DNA of 64,000 nt from Streptomyces canus (GTDB lineage: Bacteria > Actinomycetota > Actinomycetes > Streptomycetales > Streptomycetaceae): assembly GCF_001514145.1 (NCBI RefSeq), contig NZ_KQ948658.1:675274-739273 (forward strand), read 5' to 3'. The number at the start of each line of letters is the position of its first letter. The first letter of the stretch is position 1. The position numbers and the translations under genes were made by a program. The notes beneath the pieces are model-generated. The model was not told the DNA's origin. It did not search any database and saw only the letters and a list, made by a program, of their open reading frames with translations. Positions 1-8,881 of this stretch are shown here, piece after piece.

Positions 1-251
1 GGACAGAAGCGCGGGCTGGCGGGCTGGTGGCGGCGCGGACGGGCTGATCGAGGCGCGGATGGGTTGGCGGACCTGTGGACGCATGGGCGGGTCCGGCGCA
101 GGCGCGGACAGACGCTCGGGCCGGCGGACCGGTGGGCGCGCGGCCACCGGCTCGCGGAGGAGCGGGTGGGCGGCCGGAGGGGTGGTCGGACGGGGCGGAC
201 GTATGACGGGGGGCGGCGCCGCTTCAGTCGGCGGTGCCGCCCCGCGCGGGA
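1..251. other. GC-rich non-coding stretch 3' of fxsT
   Basis: No supported gene. The sequence is a degenerate run of GGCGGAC/GGGCTGGCGG-type words without coding character. The part next to the fxsT stop holds a GGCGG-TG-CCGCC hairpin (230-241) and the palindrome CCCGCGCGGG (241-250). Together these could end fxsT transcription, although there is no T tract. A gene running off the left edge cannot be excluded. Confidence 0.4.
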
Positions 252-3200
252 TCACACGGACAGGGGCTCCAGGTCCCGGTAGATGCGCCGGTCACGGCTC
301 GCCAGCAGGGTGATGCCGTTGTCCTCCCCGAGCAGCAGGCGCAGTTCCGCCAGCGCGTCGTCGCGCAGGGCGCGTGCCTCGCCGTCACGGCCGAGGGCCC
401 GCAGGGCGAGCCCCAGGTTGGTGACCACGGCGAGCGTCTCGGGGTGGTGGCGGCCGAGGGCCTCGCGCAGCACCGGCAGCGCCGCCTCGTCCCGTTCCCG
501 CGCCTCCTCGAAGCGGCCCTGGTCGTAGAGGACGTTGGCGAAGTTCACGCTACTGAACACGGCGTGCGGATGGTGCTCGCCCAGCACCTCCGCCATGCGG
601 GGCAGCACCTTGAGGAACACCGCCTCCGCCTCGTCCAGGTCCCGGCAGCCCCAGTGGAAGATCCCCAGGTTGTTCAGGGCCGCCTGGGTGTACGGATGCG
701 CCTCGCCCGGAACCTTCATGTACTCGGCGAGCACCTCCTGGGCCACCTCGCGGGCCCGGTCCCGTTCGTCGGCCGCGAACAAGTCTGCCGCCAGGTTGAG
801 GTCGCAGGCCAGCGAGTCGGGTGTCGGGGCCGTGTACTGGTCCTTGTACTGCTTGCGGGTCGTCTCCGTCAGCCGACGGGCGTCATCCAGCTGGCCGTTG
901 CGGCGCAGCGACACCGCCAGGGACTTGGCGCAGCGCAGGGTGCCGGGGAACTCCCTGCCCAGGATCCGTTTGTGGGCCGCGTACGCCCGCGAGAGGATGG
1001 ACACCGACTCCGCGTACCGCCCCACCTCCCGCAGGTCACGGCCGAGGCGCTCGGCCGAGGCCAGCGTGTAGGGATGGTCGGGGCCGAGGACGGCCGTGCG
1101 CCGGTCGAGCGTGTCCTGGTCGATGCCGCGCGCCTGGCCGTAGTTGCCCACCATCCGCAGGGCGAGAGCGAGGTTGTTGGCCGCGCTGAGAGTGCGCCGG
1201 TGCGACTCGTGGAAGATCTCGCTGAAGCCGTCGTGCGCCTTCTCGGCCAGACCGACCGCCTTCGTGTACTCGCCGAGGGCCGCCAGGTCGCTGGAGAGCG
1301 CGGACATGGTGGCGTAGGTGTGCGGGTGCTGTTCGCCGAGTTCCCGGCGCTGCCGTTCCAGCAGGTCCTCGCCGATCTCCCGGGCCTCCACGTAACGCCC
1401 CTGCGAGCGCAGCACGTTGGCGAGGTGGAAACGCAGGTAGAGGTAGTAGACGTCGTCCTCCCCGAGCACCGGCTTCCAGTGCTCGAGCAGGTCCTCCGCG
1501 AGGCGCCTCGCGGCCAGGAAGTCACCGCGTTTCCACTGGTAGCGGACCCGGTCGATGAGCAGTCGACGGGTGTCGGCCTCACGGCAGTTGCGGGCGTCGG
1601 AAGCGGACAGGTGCGGCCAGATGACCGCGAAGCGGGGCCATGTGGCCGGGTCGTCGATGGGTTCGTCGCCGTCGGGCCGGGCGCCCGCCAGGACGGTGTG
1701 CACGACGTGCCGGGCCTCCCGCTGCTTCTCCTCGGGCATCTGGGCGCGGATCACCGCCTGCACCAGCCGGTGCACCTGGAGGCTGTTGGTCTTCTGGTCG
1801 ACCTTGGCGAGCGCGAACCGGCCGATCTCCCGGATGACCCGGCCGAGCAGCAGACTCTCCTGGAGCGAGGGGTCGTACGGCTTGAGCGCCGTGATCATCT
1901 CCTTGCTGTAGAGCAGTTGCTGGGAGATCGGCTCGGGAGCGAGGAAGGCGCACAGCTGCAGCAGCCGTACCGCCGCGGGTGATCGCTTCTCCAGCTGCTG
2001 GATCGACACGTTCCAGGTGGCCGCGACCGTCCGCGGGTAGTCGGGCGGCTGGTTGAGGTCCAGCACCTCGGTGGTCTGCCGGGCCAGCTGCCGCAGATAG
2101 TCCTCTATCGGGGTGGCGGTCTCGGCCAGCCAGGCCGCCGCCTGTTCGACCGCCAGCGGCAGATCGCCGAGCGCCTCCGCCACCCGGTCGGCGTCCTCGG
2201 CCGTCAGGCCGTCCTCGCGGCGCCGGGTCAGGTGCTCGACGCTCTCCTTGCGCTCGAAGACGTCGATCTGCTGGGACGCCCCGTGCTGGGACCAGGCCTG
2301 GTTGCGGGAGGTGACGAGGATGTGCCCACCGTCCCCGGTGGGGAAGTAGCGGGCCAGCTCCGCGGGATCGCCTGCGTTGTCGAAGACCAGGATCCAGCGC
2401 TTGGTCGGCAGCCCCCGGGACAGCCGCTGCACGGCTTCCTGGCTGGCCTTCGTCATGTCGTCCTCGGGGCCCGTCGCGCCTATCAGCGGGGCGAGTTCGG
2501 CCAGCGAGGCGACCACGTCGTCGATGTGTTCGGCGGAGATCCACCAGACCAGGTCGTAGTCGGCCATGAAGCGGTGCACGTACTCGATGGCGAGCTGGGT
2601 CTTGCCCACGCCGCCCAGCCCGAACAGCGCCTGCGGCTGCGGCGGGCCGGACAGGTCGCCCAGCTGGGTGCGGATCCGGTCCATGATCGGGGCCCGGCCG
2701 GTGAAGGTGGTGTTGCGCTGGGGCGCGTTCCAGATGCCGGGGGTGATGCCGGGGAAGCGGGGGGCCGACGGGCTGCTCTCGGCCGGCTGCAGCGGGAGTT
2801 CCAGCGCGCGCTGGAGCGCGGCCACACACTCCGTCTCGTCGAGCCGGTGCAGGTCGGTGCACGGCTCCGGGAGCGGGACCTCCTCGACACGCAGCGGCAC
2901 CACCGAGCTGCGGGTGCCCTCCGGGGACCGCTCGCCGAGGGCACGCCAGACGGAGTCGGCGTACCGGGACTCCTGGAAGGTCTTCGACAGCAGCACCACG
3001 GTGTGGGCGGTCGTCTCCGCCGGCTCGACCGGACCGGTGGAGATCTCGTGCAGCGTGACCTCGCAGCCGGCCCGCTTGAGGAGGTACTCGACCCAGTCGG
3101 CCCACATCCGCTTCTCCGCCGCGTACGCGACCACGACATCGGCCACGCTGGTCAGCGGCCGGCGCCTGAGGTAGGCGTCCCGGCAGCGCAGCCGGACCGG

Positions 3201-4172
3201 TTCGGGGATCTGCGGCAGCGAGGTGACCTCGCGGTCGGAGATGACGGCCGTGAGCCGCTCGAAGGCGGACAGCAGCGAGTTGGCGATGCCGCTCTCGTCG
3301 CCGACGGTGGCGAGGGTCTCCTCGTAGGCGTAGTACGGGCGGTAGGGGATCTCGACGTTGCCCCAGTAGGCGCTGAGCTCCTCCTGGCTCAGCGGCCGGC
3401 CGTCCGCCCCCTTGGGCAGCCCCTCGAACCGCATCCGGGCCAGCGCGCGGCCGGCGTCGACCTTCTCCTTCTCGCCCTCGTCGATGCGCATCGGCACTGG
3501 CAGCACCCGTATCCGGCGCGGCCGGTAGCCCTCCTCGACACCGCGGGCGACGACAGCCGCCCCCTCCAGCGCCTGGTCGCTGAGGGTGAAGCAGTCCACC
3601 AGGACGTCGGGCATCTCCATGGTGCAGATGTCGGCGTTGTCCGAAAGACCGGTGCGGCTGTCGATCAGGACATAGTCGTACGTCCCCTTCATGCTGGCCC
3701 TGAGCGCCCTGAGGAAGGTGCCGCCGCCCAGCCGCTCGTAGAAGTTGTCCCACTCGAACGAGGTCACCGCCGCCGAGTAGGCCCGGTCCTGGCGGCCCGC
3801 GGAGAGGAAGTCGAGGGAGCCGCCCTCGGGGAAGTGCAGGTCGAAGCGCTCGGGCCGGATGGACACGGCGTGCTGTTCGACCTGGGCGTAGGCCAGGTGC
3901 CAGTCGTCGGGGCGCTGGGTGCCCGTGGTCGCTGCCCAGGCGTAGTCCTGGATGATGTTGATGACCCCGGGGGTCGCGGACAGCGCCTTCGGGTCCAGGA
4001 ACGGGTGGAAGAAGCGGTGCAGGCCCGGTGCTTCCAGGTCCCAGTCCACGGCGAGCACGCGTTTGCCGTTGGCCGCGAGGATCCAGGCGGTGTTGGCCAG
4101 GGCCATGGTGCGGCCCGTACCCCCCTTGTACGAATAGAAAGTGATGACACGTCCGTCGCGCGGGCCCGTCAT
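252..4172 (-). CDS. fxsT: FxSxx-COOH system tetratricopeptide repeat protein FxsT
   Basis: A protein of 1306 residues, the largest member of the fxs peptide locus. The N-terminus has a deviant-Walker ParA/MinD-like P-loop (YSYKGGTGRT, about residues 13-22) followed by a SIMIBI-type ATPase fold with VLIDSRTGLSD. A TIR-like segment lies at about 327-454, then an NB-ARC ATPase with GLGGVGKTQLA at about 512-522. The C-terminal third (about 880-1290) is tetratricopeptide repeats with recurring GxxHPxT motifs. This ATPase-TIR-NB-ARC-TPR order matches the FxsT family and resembles STAND signalling ATPases, so a sensing or assembly role is inferred. The ATG at 4172 overlaps the fxsC stop by 4 bp, which implies translational coupling. 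It is the last gene of the operon. Confidence 0.9.
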   Translation of the reverse strand: MTGPRDGRVITFYSYKGGTGRTMALANTAWILAANGKRVLAVDWDLEAPGLHRFFHPFLDPKALSATPGVINIIQDYAWAATTGTQRPDDWHLAYAQVEQHAVSIRPERFDLHFPEGGSLDFLSAGRQDRAYSAAVTSFEWDNFYERLGGGTFLRALRASMKGTYDYVLIDSRTGLSDNADICTMEMPDVLVDCFTLSDQALEGAAVVARGVEEGYRPRRIRVLPVPMRIDEGEKEKVDAGRALARMRFEGLPKGADGRPLSQEELSAYWGNVEIPYRPYYAYEETLATVGDESGIANSLLSAFERLTAVISDREVTSLPQIPEPVRLRCRDAYLRRRPLTSVADVVVAYAAEKRMWADWVEYLLKRAGCEVTLHEISTGPVEPAETTAHTVVLLSKTFQESRYADSVWRALGERSPEGTRSSVVPLRVEEVPLPEPCTDLHRLDETECVAALQRALELPLQPAESSPSAPRFPGITPGIWNAPQRNTTFTGRAPIMDRIRTQLGDLSGPPQPQALFGLGGVGKTQLAIEYVHRFMADYDLVWWISAEHIDDVVASLAELAPLIGATGPEDDMTKASQEAVQRLSRGLPTKRWILVFDNAGDPAELARYFPTGDGGHILVTSRNQAWSQHGASQQIDVFERKESVEHLTRRREDGLTAEDADRVAEALGDLPLAVEQAAAWLAETATPIEDYLRQLARQTTEVLDLNQPPDYPRTVAATWNVSIQQLEKRSPAAVRLLQLCAFLAPEPISQQLLYSKEMITALKPYDPSLQESLLLGRVIREIGRFALAKVDQKTNSLQVHRLVQAVIRAQMPEEKQREARHVVHTVLAGARPDGDEPIDDPATWPRFAVIWPHLSASDARNCREADTRRLLIDRVRYQWKRGDFLAARRLAEDLLEHWKPVLGEDDVYYLYLRFHLANVLRSQGRYVEAREIGEDLLERQRRELGEQHPHTYATMSALSSDLAALGEYTKAVGLAEKAHDGFSEIFHESHRRTLSAANNLALALRMVGNYGQARGIDQDTLDRRTAVLGPDHPYTLASAERLGRDLREVGRYAESVSILSRAYAAHKRILGREFPGTLRCAKSLAVSLRRNGQLDDARRLTETTRKQYKDQYTAPTPDSLACDLNLAADLFAADERDRAREVAQEVLAEYMKVPGEAHPYTQAALNNLGIFHWGCRDLDEAEAVFLKVLPRMAEVLGEHHPHAVFSSVNFANVLYDQGRFEEARERDEAALPVLREALGRHHPETLAVVTNLGLALRALGRDGEARALRDDALAELRLLLGEDNGITLLASRDRRIYRDLEPLSV

Positions 4173-5500
4173 GCGTCTCCTCCGTGGTCGGGTCCGCCTT
4201 CCGGGTACGGCGGCTGGATGGGGCCCAGCAGACGGGGCCTGGGCACGTGCGGACCCGGCGGCGGATGGGCCTCCGCGTGTTTGAGGTACTGCCGGGTGGT
4301 GTGCGCCACGACGGCGGGCAGCACATCGGTGAACGCCTTGAGTGTGGGGACGCCGTTGACCGCGGTACGGCAGTCGGTGCGTCTGCCGCGCTCCAGCAGC
4401 AGCGGGAGCGTGCGCTCGAACTCCGTGGTCAGGCGCTGTCCCTCGTCGCCGTGACACTGCAGGTCGGCCCGGTTCCAGGGGACGACCGCGCTCACCCACG
4501 GCTGGGCCTGGGCGTCGAACACCTTCAGTCTGCGCCGGCGTTCCTCGTCGGTCAGCGTCCACCGGTCGACGAGCAGGATGCGCGGCCGGCCGGTCTTGCC
4601 GCTCTCCTCGCCGGTGCCGGGGGAGAGAGGGCCGTCGGTGTCCTCGTCGTCGAAGGAGGAGACCGTGGGCCGGTAGTCCAGCGAGCGAATCAGCTCCTCC
4701 GCGAGGGCGGGCAGCGGGCGCGTCGACTCGGAGTGGTACGGGTTCCAGTCCAGCGCGTCCTCGCCGTAGGGGCGCGGGTCCCGGTCCTCGGGGACGCTGT
4801 CGCGGGTGGGCGCGGCCACCGTCAGATGGATGTGCCGCGGTTCCTCGCCGCGCGGCCGGAACGCACTCGGTGTCGACTCGTAGTCCCGCAGCCGACCGGG
4901 CGGCAGCGGCCACTCCTCGGCCACCTGGACGATCCGCTGGGCGAGGGTGAGGACGGTCTCCTCGTACTCGTCGCGCAGCCTGCTGAGTTTGATGAGCCCG
5001 TAGAAGCCGTTGGTCGCGTAACGGTCGCCGAAGGTCGTGCGGTCGAGGTGTATGTGGCGTATGGAGTCCGGCAGTTGGTGGAAGTCGACGCGCGTCCACA
5101 GGGCCGGGACGATGGCGGACACCTCGCGTCCGCCGGCGGCCCTGGCGTGCAGGAGGCGCTCGTTGAACGCGAACAGTTCCCGGCCGCACATCTCGCTGGT
5201 GAAGTAGCGCGGTGACAGCAGCGGTACGAAGACCCGGCAGCGGGCCAGGTTCTCGCTGAGCTTCCTCGGCCACCCCACGCCTGAGCCCATCTCCCGGTCG
5301 ATGAAGCCGACTTCGGCACCGGCGGGCAGATCGGTCAGCGCCATGATGTGGTTGCACAGGTCCCGGTAGAGCTGGTGCACCCAGTGATCGGGGTCGCCGC
5401 CGCCCGACCCCCACGGCGGGGTGTGGGCGTAGCTGAGGAAGAAATAGGGCTGCCCCTCGGCCGGGGCCTGCCCCCACTCTCCGTCAGGTGTGTCCAACAC
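4169..5500 (-). CDS. fxsC: TIR-like protein FxsC
   Basis: A TIR-fold protein of the FxSxx-COOH peptide system. The conserved entry strand FFLSYAH is at about residues 20-26 with the GTG start chosen here. It is followed by IDREMG and a PLLSPRYFTSEMCGREL segment typical of the FxsC family. The C-terminal half is a second alpha/beta region ending in a proline-rich tail. Start choice: GTG at 5500 or TTG at 5497 sits just after a GGGGGG ribosome-binding stretch, and the frame stays open up to a TTG at 5569. It overlaps fxsT by 4 bp and follows the AAC(3)-like gene. Family membership is clear. The biochemical role (NAD-type chemistry or signalling) is not established. Confidence 0.85.
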   Translation of the reverse strand: MLDTPDGEWGQAPAEGQPYFFLSYAHTPPWGSGGGDPDHWVHQLYRDLCNHIMALTDLPAGAEVGFIDREMGSGVGWPRKLSENLARCRVFVPLLSPRYFTSEMCGRELFAFNERLLHARAAGGREVSAIVPALWTRVDFHQLPDSIRHIHLDRTTFGDRYATNGFYGLIKLSRLRDEYEETVLTLAQRIVQVAEEWPLPPGRLRDYESTPSAFRPRGEEPRHIHLTVAAPTRDSVPEDRDPRPYGEDALDWNPYHSESTRPLPALAEELIRSLDYRPTVSSFDDEDTDGPLSPGTGEESGKTGRPRILLVDRWTLTDEERRRRLKVFDAQAQPWVSAVVPWNRADLQCHGDEGQRLTTEFERTLPLLLERGRRTDCRTAVNGVPTLKAFTDVLPAVVAHTTRQYLKHAEAHPPPGPHVPRPRLLGPIQPPYPEGGPDHGGDA

Positions 5501-5591
5501 GCCCCCCTGCGCGTCGATGACCCCGTAGCCGGAGCCACCTGGAACCGGAAGAACAATGTGCCTGACCAAGGGCCTGGACGGTTCACTTAAT

Positions 5592-6368
5592 TCAGGTCAT
5601 TTCGGAGCGATATCTGGACAGTTGATCGCGTACGTCGTCCACGGCGGCCCTCATACCGAAGAGCGTGACCGTCTTTCCGGCCCACTGTCCCCGGGTGAGG
5701 AGCTTGCGCGGCAGCCGGGCGCCCATCTCCGCGAAGTCCCGGTCGTCCAGGGCCACATCCTCGTACGGATACCAGTTGCCCGGCGCTCCGACCACGCACC
5801 GGTACACGCGTGTGGGGGGTGCCGGGGTCATGCGGTACTCGGCGAGATGGAAGGCGCTGCACACCTCGAACCCCACGCGCAGCAACAGCACTTCGGCGTC
5901 CGCCGCGTACAGCCGCGCGAGCGGGGAGCGCTCACCGAGGTGGCAGTGCGGGTCGTGTCCGGACAGCAACTCGGCGGCCCGCGCGCCGATTGCGGCCAGC
6001 GAGGTCTGCGGATGCGCGCTGCGCACGGCTCCCCTCGTGGTGCGCACGCACTCGGCGAGCGCGCCCATCGACGGACAGGGCGTGGTGTCCGGGTCGAAGG
6101 GCGGCATCTTCCTCGCCCGGTACACGTCGGCCTCCTCCGGGCTCAGGTGGGCGACACGGGCCCGGTGGGCGCGGGAGGTGTCCGAGTTCTCCGGGGTGAA
6201 GGCGGGCACCACGAGGGTCCCGTCGGGTCCGAGGGCGGCCAGCAGAGCGTCCCGGACCAGGGTGGGGGGCAGGCCGGTGCCGCTCAGCGAGGTGTGCACC
6301 ATGAGGACGCCGCCGGGGCGGATGCCCAACTCACCCAGCAGCAGGCGCAGTCGCGACAGCTCAGACAA
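5592..6368 (-). CDS. AAC(3)-family N-acetyltransferase of the fxs locus
   Basis: A 258-residue protein matching the aminoglycoside 3-N-acetyltransferase family (acetyl-CoA-dependent transfer to an amino group). Family-type segments include GGVLMVHTSLSGTG, GTLVVPAFTP, a conserved HPQTSLAAIG motif and LLRVGFEVCSAFHLAE. In this setting, inside an operon with fxsB upstream and fxsC downstream, it more likely acts on the fxs peptide or a linked small molecule than on an antibiotic. That is inference. The apparent start is TTG at 6368, overlapping the fxsB stop by 8 bp, with a weak GGAG about 11 nt upstream. A resistance phenotype should not be assumed from the family name. Confidence 0.85.
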   Translation of the reverse strand: MSELSRLRLLLGELGIRPGGVLMVHTSLSGTGLPPTLVRDALLAALGPDGTLVVPAFTPENSDTSRAHRARVAHLSPEEADVYRARKMPPFDPDTTPCPSMGALAECVRTTRGAVRSAHPQTSLAAIGARAAELLSGHDPHCHLGERSPLARLYAADAEVLLLRVGFEVCSAFHLAEYRMTPAPPTRVYRCVVGAPGNWYPYEDVALDDRDFAEMGARLPRKLLTRGQWAGKTVTLFGMRAAVDDVRDQLSRYRSEMT

Positions 6369-8526
6369 GACGCCGCCACTCCGTGCGCAGCTCCTCCAGG
6401 AGGGCGGCGCCGCTCTCGGTGAGCTCCCGCGCGGGCAGTCCGGCCAGCCGGGTCAGTGCCCGTTCCGTGCGTGCCAGCGCCGGGGTCGCCGCGGCACGCG
6501 AGGGCCCCGCGTGTTCGGCGTCCCCGAGGCCGTCGGAGGCGTCGGCGAACAGCTCGCCGGCCCTGCTTCCGGGCACGTGCAGATGCGTCGCCTCGCGCAG
6601 CGCGGCCAGCCGGGCCCGGCGCAGGTGACGCGGTAACTCCCTTGCGAGTACGGCGGGTTCGGCGTCGACCGCGACACCCAGCGCACCCAGCCCGTGCTCG
6701 TCGCCGCGGACGCCCGTCCCGGCGGCGAGCGGGGTGACGACGGCGAGGCCCAAGGGGGTCCGGGCCTGTGATGCGAGGGCGGCGCGGACACGCTCCTCGA
6801 AGGCAGCCAGCGGGCCGGGGGCCAGAGGCGCCGAGACCTCCACCGCGTAGACCGCACGCCAGGGGTCGGCGTCGTCGATGAGCAGCGGCGGTGTGCCGTC
6901 GCCGTCGGACGTCTCCAGCGTCGTCAGCGGCCGCCACCACGGGCCGGGAACCGTGTCCGTCGCGAGCGTGCTGCCGTCGGCGAGACGCACGCTCACCGTG
7001 CGGCCGGTGACGGTCGCCTCCACGCGCCCGGGTGCGGGCAGGGTCATGGTGCCCAGCGCCGGAAGGTGCAGCTCCCGGGACGGCTGCTCCCAGGACAGCC
7101 GCAGGGGGGCCCGGGCGTGAACGGCCGCGGCGACCGCGACGGACGCGATGCGGGCGGTCGTGGTGGTGCCGGACCGGCCCGAACGGCGCAGTGAGGACCG
7201 CACATAGGGGTGGGCCAGCAGTCGGTTGAGGTGGGTGGCGCCGTCGTCGTCCGCGTCTAGTCGCAGCAGGGCGTGCCAGGTCTCGTCCCAGTCCGGGCGT
7301 CCGGCGAGCCGCTCGTTGGCGGCGGCCAGCCGTTCCCGGTCCCGCTTGAGCAGGGCGAAGGACAGCTCGTCCGGGTCGTGGACGCCGGGGAAGAGGCCGC
7401 GCTCGGTGATCCGGTCGGCGATGCCGTCGACCAGGGCCCGCAGGTCCGCGCAGAACACGGAGGGATTGTCGAAGCCGCTCTCCGTGCGGTAGCGGTGGGC
7501 GTAGAGGCCACCGCCGCAGGACTCCACCACGGGACAGCGACGGCAGGTCTCGGAGACTCCCGCGAGGCCCGTCTGGCGGGCCCGCACCCCGGGATGCCGG
7601 GCGAGTTCCGCGAAATCGTTCCGGAAGACGTCGTACCCCGTGGCGGGGGCCCCGTCGTAGGCGGTCTTCAGCGAGTCGGCCTGCTCGAAGGTGCCGTCGG
7701 TCTCCACGACCGCGAGATCGGACGGGGCGAGCCCCATGGCCTCGGTCAGGCTGGGGCCGCCGTGCAGGGTGCTGAGTACCGAGTCGAAGGTCCGTACGGG
7801 CACCTTGCGACCCTGCTCGGTCCAGCGGTCGAAGATGGCCAACAGCCAGTCGGCGTACGGTGTTTGCGACCCGGAGTCGCCGCGTGGGGGTGGATTGTCC
7901 CAGGTGGAGTGCGGCAGGAGGTAGTCGATGCGCGGCGGATCGAGCGCGGTCAGCGCGTCATGGACGGCGACCGGATCGTTGCGGACGTCGACGGTGCACA
8001 GCAGTCCGCCGAAGAGGTGCCGGTACGGCGGTGTCTGCAACAGGTCGACGGCACGCAGCACCCGGTCGTAGCTGCTCCTGCCGCGACGGTCGAGCCGGTG
8101 CCGGTCGTTGGCGAGCCTGTCGCCGTCCAGGCTCAGACTCACCCGGACGCCGAATTCCGCGAACACGTCCAGATGGCGTCGGTTCAGCTGAATTCCGTTG
8201 GTGTGAATTCGGAGGTCCAGCGGAGTGATATCGGTGAGTGCGGTGGTGAGTTCCGCGCAGATCTCGCGCAGTCGGGCCGGGCCCGCGAGAAGGGGTTCTC
8301 CACCGTGCAGGATGACGGAGACGGATTCCAGTCCGACGGCTCCGGCGTATTCGGCGAGCCGACGGGCCGTCTGAGTGACCGTCCCCTTCTGGATGACGAC
8401 CGGCCGCGCTTTCCAGCTCCGGTCGGCGTGCTCGTAGACATAGCAGTGATCGCACGCCAGATCGCAGCGGCTGTGCACCTTGAAGACGAGCTGCTGGAGC
8501 GGGGTGTCCGCTGCGGGGTCGGTCAT
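6361..8526 (-). CDS. fxsB: FxsB family radical SAM/SPASM peptide maturase
   Basis: A 721-residue radical SAM enzyme expected to modify the FxsA precursor. The [4Fe-4S] site CxxxCxxC is at C21, C25 and C28 (CDLACDHCYVYEH), and VILHGGEPLL follows. SPASM cysteines are in CRRCPVVESCGGG and further downstream. FxsB-type enzymes are described as cyclophane-forming maturases. Which FxsA residues are linked here is inference. The C-terminal half (from about residue 400) resembles the HExxH-type peptide-modification domain, with DDADPWR matching its DxDPYR region. The expected HExxH is replaced around residues 628-645 (LPRHLRRARLAALRE), so that domain is probably inactive. Codon 631 is TTA, implying bldA control. 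The ATG has no Shine-Dalgarno sequence. Confidence 0.92.
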   Translation of the reverse strand: MTDPAADTPLQQLVFKVHSRCDLACDHCYVYEHADRSWKARPVVIQKGTVTQTARRLAEYAGAVGLESVSVILHGGEPLLAGPARLREICAELTTALTDITPLDLRIHTNGIQLNRRHLDVFAEFGVRVSLSLDGDRLANDRHRLDRRGRSSYDRVLRAVDLLQTPPYRHLFGGLLCTVDVRNDPVAVHDALTALDPPRIDYLLPHSTWDNPPPRGDSGSQTPYADWLLAIFDRWTEQGRKVPVRTFDSVLSTLHGGPSLTEAMGLAPSDLAVVETDGTFEQADSLKTAYDGAPATGYDVFRNDFAELARHPGVRARQTGLAGVSETCRRCPVVESCGGGLYAHRYRTESGFDNPSVFCADLRALVDGIADRITERGLFPGVHDPDELSFALLKRDRERLAAANERLAGRPDWDETWHALLRLDADDDGATHLNRLLAHPYVRSSLRRSGRSGTTTTARIASVAVAAAVHARAPLRLSWEQPSRELHLPALGTMTLPAPGRVEATVTGRTVSVRLADGSTLATDTVPGPWWRPLTTLETSDGDGTPPLLIDDADPWRAVYAVEVSAPLAPGPLAAFEERVRAALASQARTPLGLAVVTPLAAGTGVRGDEHGLGALGVAVDAEPAVLARELPRHLRRARLAALREATHLHVPGSRAGELFADASDGLGDAEHAGPSRAAATPALARTERALTRLAGLPARELTESGAALLEELRTEWRRLV

Positions 8527-8533
8527 TTACCAC

Positions 8534-8539
8534 AGATTA
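8534..8539 (-). promoter_or_regulatory. Candidate -10 box for a leaderless fxsB transcript
   Basis: On the minus strand the hexamer TAATCT ends 7 nt before the fxsB ATG, which would start transcription at the A of the start codon. This fits the absence of a Shine-Dalgarno sequence. The -35 match (GAGTCA, 17 nt upstream) is only 3 of 6, so the call is tentative. Confidence 0.35.
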
Positions 8540-8632
8540 GTACCTGCGGCCACCCCTGACTCCCCGGTTCAGGACAACTCCCAGGTGAACCACAGGGGTT
8601 GACGGGGGAGCGGTGCACCGGTGAGGTTGACT

Positions 8633-8682
8633 CAGAAGTGGGCTGGGCAAGCCCGACGAGGCCGACTTACAGCCCACTTCTG
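8633..8682. promoter_or_regulatory. Perfect 13-bp inverted repeat between fxsA and fxsB
   Basis: CAGAAGTGGGCTG (8633-8645) and CAGCCCACTTCTG (8670-8682) are exact reverse complements separated by 24 nt. The structure begins 25 nt after the fxsA stop codon on the minus strand. It could act as an attenuator, partial terminator or RNA-stability element that gives more precursor mRNA than maturase mRNA. It has no T tract. Confidence 0.6.
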
Positions 8683-8707
8683 TCAAGCGACTGCCCGACA
8701 GCGCGAC

Positions 8708-8881
8708 CTACAGTGCACTGTCGAACGTGATGGGCTTGGCGGGACGCCTTTCCGGGACGTCCAGAACCCGAGCGGCCTCGGTCCTGGCCGACTCGCTGGG
8801 GACGATCGTCCCGAGCGGGGTGAGTCGACGGGACGTGGGACCGGAGACCGGTCCGCGCTCCGTGGTGGTTTGTGCGTTCAT
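8708..8881 (-). CDS. fxsA: FxSxx-COOH precursor peptide FxsA
   Basis: A 57-residue peptide ending in PAKPITFDSAL. The last five residues, FDSAL, match the F-x-S-x-x-COOH signature that names the system. The N-terminal part (MNAQTTTERG...) is hydrophilic, followed by RRLTPLGTIVP as a likely recognition or leader region. The ATG at 8881 has an AGGAGA about 11 nt upstream. The frame stays open further upstream without a better start. It is the first gene of the locus and lies about 180 bp before fxsB, so it is not translationally coupled to it. The modified core is probably the C-terminal Phe/Ser region. Whether the tail is cleaved off is unknown. Confidence 0.88.
   Translation of the reverse strand: MNAQTTTERGPVSGPTSRRLTPLGTIVPSESARTEAARVLDVPERRPAKPITFDSAL

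Noticed and set aside
59..313. Short plus-strand open frames at the left edge
   Set aside because: Arg/Gly-rich low-complexity translations from GC-rich sequence, no ribosome-binding site, and they run into the 3' end of fxsT on the other strand.
2232..4454. Long plus-strand open frame opposite fxsT and fxsC
   Set aside because: Antisense shadow of high-GC coding DNA. The minus strand carries clear ParA, TIR and NB-ARC motifs.
5592..6368. Aminoglycoside resistance gene
   Set aside because: The family match is real, but its place inside the fxs operon makes a peptide-system role more likely. Resistance is not supported by the sequence alone.
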